Shown here one piece after another: positions 1 through 4,784 of a stretch of 5,105 nt of DNA. The stretch's first letter is position 1; each line of letters starts with the position of its first letter. The notes beneath the pieces are model-generated. The model made no database searches. It saw nothing but the letters and a program-made list of their open reading frames with translations, and was not told where the DNA came from. The position numbers and the translations under genes are program-made. The stretch spans positions 1 to 5,105 of the forward strand of contig JALOOE010000627.1 of NCBI GenBank assembly GCA_025454565.1, written 5' to 3'. The stretch is from Anaerolineae bacterium (lineage in GTDB: Bacteria > Chloroflexota > Anaerolineae > CG2-30-64-16).

Positions 1-1087
1 GCGTTCCACCACAAGCAGCCGATGGATTCCTGGATCGACGCCGGGCCGGACGGCACGCTGGGACAACTCATCCGGCCGCTGGACAGCGTCGGCGTCTACG
101 TGCCGGGCGGCACCGCGCCGCTGCCGTCATCGCTGCTCATGGCGGCGATTCCGGCGCGCGTGGCCGGCGTGGGCCAGGTGGTCTGCTGCACGCCGCCGGG
201 CAAAGATGGCAAAATCCACGATCTGATCCTGGCGGCCGCATATCGGGCCGGGGTCGACCGGCTCTTTGCACTCGGCGGCGCGCAGGCCATTGCGGCGCTC
301 GCCTACGGCAGCGAGACCGTGCCACGGGCGGATAAGATCGTCGGGGCGGGCGGGTTATTCATCACGCTGGCGAAACGCCAGGTGATCGGCAGCGTGGGCA
401 TCGATGGGTTTTACGGCCCCACCGAGACGTTGGTGATCGCCGACGAGACCGCCGATCCGGCCTGGGCTGCCGCCGATATGCTGGCGCAGGCCGAGCACGA
501 CGTGCTGGCGTCGCCGCTGCTGCTCACACCCTCGCGCGCCGTGGCCGAGGCGGTGGCCGCGCAACTGGCGAGCCAGCTCGAGGGCCTGAGCCGGGGCGAC
601 ATCGCAACCGCCTCACTCGCCGATCGGGGCGGCATCGTCGTCACTACCGATCTGGCCGAGGCGATCGAGCTGGCGAACGCGTACGCGCCCGAGCATCTCT
701 GCCTGCTCGTGGCGGATCCCTGGTCGTGGGTGGGGCAGGTGCGCAATGCCGGCGGCATCTTTGTCGGCGAGGTGGGTGGGGCAGGTGCGCAATGCCGGCG
801 GCATCTTTGTCGGCGAGTACTCATTCGAGGTGTTGGGCGATTACGTCGCCGGGCCGAGCCACGTGATGCCGACCGAGGGCAGCGCGCGCTATGCCAGCCC
901 GCTCAGCGTGGCCGATTTCGTCAAGCGCATCAGCCTGGTCGCGCTGAATGCATCTGCCGGCGCCCGGCTCTCTGCTCCTGCGGCGATTCTGGCCCGCGGC
1001 GAAGGCCTGACCGCGCACGCGGCGGCAGCGGAGATGAGGACACGGCAGACAAGGAAACCCGGCGATGACGAACTCACCCTTCGCTGA
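1..1087 (+). CDS. hisD: Histidinol dehydrogenase, 5'-truncated by the window and frameshifted by an internal 46-bp duplication
   Basis: HisD catalyses the last two steps of histidine synthesis: NAD-dependent oxidation of L-histidinol to histidine, with a zinc ion. The open frame already runs at base 1 with an FHHKQ segment typical of HisD, so the ATG at 22 is internal and roughly 100 N-terminal residues lie upstream. By analogy with E. coli HisD, the zinc ligands are the Gln and His of LAQAEHD (codons 487-489, 496-498), an Asp at 839-841 (GDYVAGPSHV) and a His at 1016-1018 (LTAHAAA). The catalytic Glu-His pair is in YAPEHL (691-696). A perfect tandem duplication at 726-817 moves the frame by +1. 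Read literally, frame 1 continues as an arginine-rich nonsense tail to a stop at 1066-1068 and loses the last two zinc ligands. The genuine C-terminus continues in frame 2 to the stop at 1085-1087. Removing one 46-bp copy gives a normal-length family member. The gene is either truly broken or an assembly error. Identity is secure. Confidence 0.93.
726..817 (+). repeat. Perfect 46-bp tandem duplication inside hisD
   Basis: Bases 726-771 are repeated exactly at 772-817 with no spacer. The unit starts GTGGGTGGGGCAGG and ends TTTGTCGGCGAG. It encodes VGQVRNAGGIFVGE in frame 1 in the first copy and the same peptide in frame 2 in the second. Because 46 is not a multiple of three, it causes a +1 frameshift. 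The lack of any difference between copies means a very recent event or an artefact of read assembly. Confidence 0.97.
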
Positions 1088-2201
1088 CCTGCTCCTTCCG
1101 CACATCGCGGCGTTGGAGCCGTACACGCCGATCCAGCCGTTTGAGGTGCTGAGCCGCCAGTTGGGCCGCGCACCGGAGCAGATCGTCAAGCTGGATGCCA
1201 ACGAGAATCCATACGGCCCGGCCCCGGCGGTGCGCGAGGCGCTGGCGGCCTATCCCTACACGCACATCTACCCCGACCCGGAGCAGCGCGAGCTGCGCGA
1301 GGCGCTGGCGGACTACGCCGGCGTACCGCCTGAACACATCCTGCCGGGCAGCGGCGCCGATGAGCTGATCGACCTTGTCTGCCGGCTGACGCTGGCGCCG
1401 GACGACGCAATCATCGATTGCCCGCCGACCTTCGGGATGTACAGCTTCGACGCCGGGCTGACCGGTGCGCGCGTGCTCCGTGCCTGGCGGCGGGCGGATT
1501 TCAGCGTGGATGTGGAGCGAATCAGCGAATCAGCGAATCAGCGAATCAGCGAATCAGCAAATCACGAATCACGAATCACGCCCAAACTCCTTTTCCTCAC
1601 TTCGCCCAACAACCCGGACGGCAGCCTGCTCGATCCGGCAGACCTCGTGCGCCTGCTCAAGCTGCCGCTGCTGGTGATCCTGGACGAGGCCTACATCGAG
1701 TTCGCCGGGCTGGAGCATTCGCTGGCGCGCTGGGTGCTGAAGTATGATAACCTGATCGTACTGCGTACCTTCAGCAAGTGGGCCGGGATCGCCGGGTTGC
1801 GACTGGGCTATGGCATCTTCCCGACCTGGTTGATGCCGACCCTGTGGAAAGCCAAGCAGCCCTACAACGTCAACGTCGCCGCCACGGTCGCCGGGTTGGC
1901 GTCATTGACCCACCGGGCTGAGATCCAGCGCACGGTGGATGCGTTGATCGTCGAGCGCGAACGGCTCTATCGTGCGTTGGCCGATATACCGTTCCTACAT
2001 CCATATCCCAGCCGGGCCAACTTCGTGCTCTGCCGTGTCGAAGGTCGCAGCGCCGCTGAGTTGAAGGCCGCGCTGGCGCGTGAGGGGATCCTGGTGCGGC
2101 ACTACGCCAAACCGGGGCTGGAAAACTGCATCCGGGTCAGCGCGGGCCGGCCGGAGCAGACGGACGCGCTGTTGGCAGCGTTAACGAGCGTTGCAGGTTG
2201 A
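1065..2201 (+). CDS. hisC: Histidinol-phosphate aminotransferase
   Basis: HisC is a cytosolic, PLP-dependent class I/II aminotransferase that converts imidazole-acetol phosphate plus glutamate to L-histidinol phosphate and 2-oxoglutarate. Of its 378 residues, recognisable family motifs are LDANENPYGP (43-52), GSGADELID (95-103), SPNNPDG (180-186), the PLP-pyridine aspartate in VILDEAY (Asp207), the Schiff-base lysine in RTFSKWAGIAGLRLGYG (Lys238, Arg246), PYNVN (266-270) and the substrate-carboxylate arginine in CIRVSAGRPEQ (Arg357). The ATG at 1065 is preceded by AAGGA (1051-1055) with a 9-nt gap. It overlaps the true hisD frame by 23 bp, implying translational coupling. Residues 151-172 (ERISESANQ and a second near copy) come from a simple-sequence DNA array and replace the short linker normally found before the KLLFLTSPNNP strand. 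All catalytic residues are intact, so the enzyme is probably active. The last codons and the stop lie in an inverted repeat shared with the convergent gene. Confidence 0.96.
   Translation: MTNSPFADLLLPHIAALEPYTPIQPFEVLSRQLGRAPEQIVKLDANENPYGPAPAVREALAAYPYTHIYPDPEQRELREALADYAGVPPEHILPGSGADELIDLVCRLTLAPDDAIIDCPPTFGMYSFDAGLTGARVLRAWRRADFSVDVERISESANQRISESANHESRITPKLLFLTSPNNPDGSLLDPADLVRLLKLPLLVILDEAYIEFAGLEHSLARWVLKYDNLIVLRTFSKWAGIAGLRLGYGIFPTWLMPTLWKAKQPYNVNVAATVAGLASLTHRAEIQRTVDALIVERERLYRALADIPFLHPYPSRANFVLCRVEGRSAAELKAALAREGILVRHYAKPGLENCIRVSAGRPEQTDALLAALTSVAG
1517..1578 (+). repeat. Octamer/heptamer tandem array within hisC
   Basis: Five exact copies of GCGAATCA (1517-1556) are followed by one variant, GCAAATCA (1557-1564), and two 7-bp units, CGAATCA (1565-1578). 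Since 8 is not a multiple of 3, the octamer array encodes the same eight-residue period (RISESANQ) in all three forward frames, none with a stop. The reverse strand reads TGATTCGC and meets a stop. Short tandem arrays of this kind (compare cyanobacterial STRR heptamers) are usually intergenic. Here the array is inside an enzyme gene with the frame preserved. Gain or loss of a single unit would frameshift hisC; three octamers would not. Confidence 0.95.
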
Positions 2202-2248
2202 AGGTGAAAGGTTGAAGGAGGTTGAGTTGTCGTCTCACTTTCAACCTG
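2194..2248. repeat. Inverted repeat spanning the stop codons of convergent hisC and the HAD gene; possible bidirectional terminator
   Basis: CAGGTTGAAGGTGA (2194-2207) pairs with TCACTTTCAACCTG (2235-2248) over 14 positions with a single G-T wobble, leaving a 27-nt loop. The left arm contains the hisC stop (2199-2201) and the right arm contains the HAD stop (2241-2243, minus strand). AGGTTGA words recur at 2209-2215 and 2219-2225, and complementary words continue to about 2267, so alternative pairings exist. Placement between converging genes suits a bidirectional terminator. However, there is no U-tract and the stem is only moderately GC-rich, so it may equally be a repeat element with no termination role. 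Confidence 0.6.
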
Positions 2249-3278
2249 GAACTTCCAACCTTGAACCGCCAACCAATTCGTCCGGGTGCGCCAGGATCAT
2301 GTCGGCGCCCAAGCGGCGGTAATGTTCGGCCTGAGATGCGGTAGTGGCGATACCGATGGCGATCCAGCGGCGCGGGCCGGCCGCATCGGCACGGCGGGCA
2401 GCGATAATGTCGTCGGGCGCGTCGCCCACGTAGGCCGCGACCTGCGTGCCGGTCGGATCGAGGGCATCGGCGGCGCGCTGCAGCAGGAAGGGGTGCGGCT
2501 TGAGCAGCGATTCGCCGTCCGGCGACTGCGCATCCAGCGCATCGCTCATGGTGGCGACCGCCGGGAAGAAATGCGCGAAGCTCGGATCGGCCAGGAGGGG
2601 CGCCATCTCGAAGCGGGCGCGGCCGGTGGCGATCCCCAGGCGCGCATGTGCGCTGAGGGTTTCGAGTGTGGCGGGATCGATGAGCATGGCTTCGTGCTCG
2701 CGCAGTCCTGGGCCGGTGTGGAAGCGGGGATCGCAGCCGTAGGCTTGCGTGAACAGCTCCGCCCCCAGGTACACCTCGGAGAAGATGCGCTGCACCAGGT
2801 CAGTTGTGGCGGCGTCGCCGGTGCGCCAAACGAGATGCGCGTTGCGATCCGCGATGCCCTGGCTCAAACCGGCCAAGCCGCCGCCGGCGGTACGCACCGC
2901 AGAAACCAGCGGTTCCCAATCGGGCAGAGGGGGCGTCAGGCCGGCGATGGGGCGGCTGGCGGCTTGCAGGGCTGCGATCAGCGCATCCTGGCTGGGCCAT
3001 GCCTCATCTGGCAACGGTGCCGCCTGTGGCAGTCCGGCCAGCAGCACCCGCAGCAGCCCGGCAGTCAGGTCCCAGTCGTCGTTGAAGCCGGTCATGCGCT
3101 TGAACGTGTCGTAGACATCGCCGGTGAGGACGGGCGGCTGCACTCCCAACAGCTCAAGATAGATGCGCGCCGCCGCCGGCGCGGTCTCCCGGTATGAGCG
3201 CGTGACATCGACAAGCGTGCCGTCGACGTCGAAGATGATGAGTTCGGGGTGGAGCACGATGGGTGAACAGGGTAACAA
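2241..3278 (-). CDS. HAD-superfamily hydrolase (subfamily IA-like); candidate histidinol-phosphate phosphatase by context
   Basis: This 345-residue protein has the complete HAD phosphohydrolase signature: motif I FDVDGTLVD (nucleophile Asp17, acid/base Asp19), motif II GIATGR (Thr218), the motif III lysine in LLKPHPF (Lys260) and motif IV VGDAPDD (Asp286, Asp289/290). About 200 residues separate motifs I and II, an unusually large cap. It includes GFNDDWDLT (64-72), which recalls the IA-hyp1 group (TIGR01548) from memory. The TTG start at 3278 is preferred because AGGAG (plus-strand 3289-3293) lies 10 nt upstream. The in-frame GTG at 3257 has no such site but would also leave the whole domain intact. 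The gene converges on hisC and diverges from hisB. HisB here lacks the phosphatase domain found in the bifunctional enterobacterial enzyme, so a separate histidinol-phosphate phosphatase is needed. This gene is a candidate by position only; phosphoglycolate-type or nucleotide phosphatase activity is equally compatible with the motifs. Its last ten or so residues are encoded by the repeat shared with the hisC end. Confidence 0.88.
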   Translation of the reverse strand: MLPCSPIVLHPELIIFDVDGTLVDVTRSYRETAPAAARIYLELLGVQPPVLTGDVYDTFKRMTGFNDDWDLTAGLLRVLLAGLPQAAPLPDEAWPSQDALIAALQAASRPIAGLTPPLPDWEPLVSAVRTAGGGLAGLSQGIADRNAHLVWRTGDAATTDLVQRIFSEVYLGAELFTQAYGCDPRFHTGPGLREHEAMLIDPATLETLSAHARLGIATGRARFEMAPLLADPSFAHFFPAVATMSDALDAQSPDGESLLKPHPFLLQRAADALDPTGTQVAAYVGDAPDDIIAARRADAAGPRRWIAIGIATTASQAEHYRRLGADMILAHPDELVGGSRLEVPG

Positions 3279-3422
3279 GTAACTGGGTCTCCTGCCAGGG
3301 TTTGGAATCGCTTCCTGCTCTGGCCGCTTACAGCGACCGAGTCAGTGTGGGTATTGTCATTGACTGCGCCTGCTTTGTCAATCGGCGCGACCATTCATCA
3401 TTCTGCGTTCAATGGGGGTTCC
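3279..3422. promoter_or_regulatory. Divergent intergenic region between the HAD gene and hisB, with repeated GTCA/TGAC half-sites
   Basis: These 144 bp should hold promoters for both the minus-strand HAD gene and the hisB-hisH-hisA block. A perfect 9-bp palindrome, GTCATTGAC (3356-3364), is followed by GTCAAT (3377-3382). Together they form an ATTGAC-N12-GTCAAT inverted repeat and a TTGTCA direct repeat at 3354 and 3375, a 21-bp or two-turn spacing. A further GTCA lies at 3341-3344. This arrangement suits a dimeric repressor or activator operator. The best -35/-10 pairing (TTGTCA 3354-3359, then GTCAAT after 17 nt) matches the -10 consensus poorly, so no promoter is asserted. The ribosome site for the HAD gene is at 3289-3293 (minus strand). 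Confidence 0.35.
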
Positions 3423-4010
3423 ATGCGTTCCGCAACGATAGACCGGACGACTGGCGAGACGGAGATTCACCTGACCCTGGAGCTCGATGGCCGGGGCCAG
3501 GCGCAGGTGAGCACGGGCATCGGCTTTCTTGATCACATGCTCACGCTGTTCGCGCATCACGGTCTGTTCGATCTGATCGTGCAGGCGAAGGGCGATCTGC
3601 ACGTGGATGCGCATCACACCGTCGAGGATGCAGCGATCTGCCTGGGGCAGGCGCTCGATCATGCGTTGGGCAATCGCGCTGGCATCGTCCGCACGGCGCA
3701 CAGCTACGTGCCGATGGATGAGGCGCTCGGCTTCGTCGCGATCGATCTGAGCGGCCGGCCGTATGCCGTGATCGAAGCCACCTGGCACAGCGCCTCGTTG
3801 GGCGGCATCGATCCCGACCTGGTGCGCCACTTCCTGGAGACGGTGGCGATTCACGGCCGGCTGAATCTGCATGCGCGGGCATTTTACGGCAGGAACGATC
3901 ACCACCAGGCGGAAGCGCTGTTCAAAGCGCTGGGGCGCGCGCTCGATGCGGCGACGTTGATCGATCCGCGGCGGCAGGGCGTACCGAGCACGAAAGGGAT
4001 GTTGGTATGA
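3423..4010 (+). CDS. hisB: Imidazoleglycerol-phosphate dehydratase, monofunctional
   Basis: HisB dehydrates imidazole-glycerol phosphate to imidazole-acetol phosphate using manganese. The 195-residue product shows both internal repeats of the IGPD fold with their metal-binding histidine motifs: FLDHML (35-40), AHHG (44-47), HHTVED (64-69) and, in the second half, GRNDHHQAEALFKAL (156-170). It ends with the usual GVPSTKGML (187-194). The ATG at 3423 gives MRSATIDRTTGETEI, the ordinary start of the family. An upstream ATG at 3345 would add 26 residues unlike any HisB, so it was not used. The ribosome site is weak (GGGGG at 3414-3418, 4-nt gap). There is no N-terminal HAD domain, so histidinol-phosphate dephosphorylation must be done by another protein. 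It is the first gene of the hisB-hisH-hisA block, and its stop overlaps the hisH start as ATGA. Confidence 0.97.
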   Translation: MRSATIDRTTGETEIHLTLELDGRGQAQVSTGIGFLDHMLTLFAHHGLFDLIVQAKGDLHVDAHHTVEDAAICLGQALDHALGNRAGIVRTAHSYVPMDEALGFVAIDLSGRPYAVIEATWHSASLGGIDPDLVRHFLETVAIHGRLNLHARAFYGRNDHHQAEALFKALGRALDAATLIDPRRQGVPSTKGMLV

Positions 4011-4735
4011 CGGACGATGGATCGAGGACGAAGGACCAAAGACCAAGGGCTGAAGACGAAGGACGGAGGACGGAGATCGCGTCATCGGTCTGTCGTCCTT
4101 CGTCATTGGTCATCGTTGACTACGGTGTCGGCAACCTGCGCAGTGTATACAAAGCCGTGGAGGCGGCCGGCGCGACCGCCGAGGTGATTACGTCGCCGGG
4201 CGGGCTGGCGGGCGCGGCCGGGATCGTGCTACCGGGTGTCGGTGCGTTCGGCGACGCGGCGGCCAACCTGCGCGCAGCGGGCTTCGAGGCGCCGCTGCGA
4301 CAGGCCGTACAATCCGGCACGCCGCTGTTGGGCATCTGCGTGGGCATGCAAATGCTCTTCGATGAGAGCGAGGAGATGGGACGTCACGCCGGGCTGGGGA
4401 TCATCCCAGGCCGCGTCGTGCGCTTCGCCGGCAACCTGCATGGGCCGGACGGACGCCTCCTCAAGGTGCCACAGATCGGCTGGAACCAGCTCTGCCACGC
4501 TCAGACCGACCCGCTGTTGGCCGGCGTGCCGGATGGCGCCTACGCGTACTTCGTGCATTCATACTACTGCGCGCCGGCCGATCCCATCTACGCGGTGGCA
4601 ACGACCGAGTTCGGCGGCCCGTATGCATCGATCGTCCGGCACGACAACGTCTGGGGGATCCAGTGCCATCCGGAGAAGAGCCAGGCGGTGGGGTTGCGGA
4701 TTCTCCGGAATTTTGTGGCGATCGTGGGACGGTGA
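4007..4735 (+). CDS. hisH: Imidazole glycerol phosphate synthase, glutaminase subunit HisH, with a repeat-encoded N-terminal extension
   Basis: HisH is a class I glutamine amidotransferase that hydrolyses glutamine and channels ammonia to HisF, which makes IGP and AICAR from PRFAR. The family core begins at VIVDYGVGNLRSV (35-47). The oxyanion strand is PGVGAFGD, the nucleophile is Cys111 in GICVGMQMLFDESEE, and His221/Glu223 in QCHPEKSQ complete the triad. The ATG at 4007 overlaps the hisB stop (ATGA) and has AAAGGGA (3993-3999) at a 7-nt gap, arguing for real initiation there. It gives 242 residues, with 33 extra, charged, Arg/Asp/Glu-rich residues before the core. Those residues are encoded by an inverted repeat (4027-4104). 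The alternative start is TTG at 4106, giving MVIVDYGVGN and about 209 residues, the normal length, but it lacks a visible ribosome site. Which is used is open. HisF is not in the window and may follow hisA. Confidence 0.95.
   Translation: MTDDGSRTKDQRPRAEDEGRRTEIASSVCRPSSLVIVDYGVGNLRSVYKAVEAAGATAEVITSPGGLAGAAGIVLPGVGAFGDAAANLRAAGFEAPLRQAVQSGTPLLGICVGMQMLFDESEEMGRHAGLGIIPGRVVRFAGNLHGPDGRLLKVPQIGWNQLCHAQTDPLLAGVPDGAYAYFVHSYYCAPADPIYAVATTEFGGPYASIVRHDNVWGIQCHPEKSQAVGLRILRNFVAIVGR
4027..4104 (+). repeat. Inverted repeat encoding the HisH N-terminal extension
   Basis: GACGAAGGACCAAAGACC (4027-4044) is the reverse complement of GGTCTGTCGTCCTTCGTC (4087-4104) at 16 of 18 positions. A second direct copy of the core, GACGAAGGACG (4055-4065), matches the right arm perfectly over 11 bp, so two hairpins can compete. 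It lies between the hisB/hisH ATGA overlap and the start of the conserved HisH core, as if an intergenic repeat had been absorbed into the reading frame. An RNA hairpin here would mask the TTG at 4106. Confidence 0.85.
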
Positions 4736-4770
4736 GCGAGAGCAGGGGGAGCGAGCCTTCTCCCGCTCAC
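4732..4770 (+). repeat. Hairpin across the hisH stop codon in the hisH-hisA gap
   Basis: GTGAGCGAGAGCAGG (4732-4746) pairs with CCTTCTCCCGCTCAC (4756-4770) at 13 of 15 positions with a 9-nt loop; the outer 7 bp are perfect. It contains the hisH stop (4733-4735) and ends 3 nt before the AGGA ribosome site of hisA (4774-4777). No U-tract follows, so a plain intrinsic terminator is unlikely. It could modulate hisA translation, stabilise upstream mRNA or cause partial attenuation, or be a neutral repeat. Confidence 0.7.
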
Positions 4771-4784
4771 AACAGGATGGCAAT

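Noticed and set aside
746..1087. A separate small gene starting at the ATG at 746
   Set aside because: Its sequence from VGQVRNAGGIFVGE onward is the HisD C-terminus; it is the continuation of hisD after the 46-bp duplication, and the ATG is part of the duplicated Asn-Ala-Gly segment read out of frame.
1517..1578. CRISPR-like array
   Set aside because: Units are 7-8 bp with no spacers, and no cas genes are nearby; it is a tandem simple-sequence array.
2286..3197. Long plus-strand open frame (303 codons) opposite the HAD gene
   Set aside because: No recognisable domain and composition typical of a GC-rich antisense shadow; the minus strand holds all four HAD motifs in order.
3354..3382. Sigma-70 promoter TTGTCA-N17-GTCAAT
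   Set aside because: The -10 element matches the consensus at only half its positions, and the bases coincide with the GTCA repeats; not strong enough to annotate as a promoter.
3345..3422. Upstream ATG extension of hisB
   Set aside because: The extra 26 residues do not resemble HisB, and the family N-terminus begins exactly at the ATG at 3423.
3378..4106. Long minus-strand open frame (242 codons) opposite hisB
   Set aside because: Antisense shadow of hisB, which has complete IGPD motifs; no domain was recognised on the minus strand.
4732..4770. Intrinsic terminator after hisH
   Set aside because: A stem is present but no T-rich run follows, and hisA begins 15 bp later with a good ribosome site, so the genes are probably co-transcribed.
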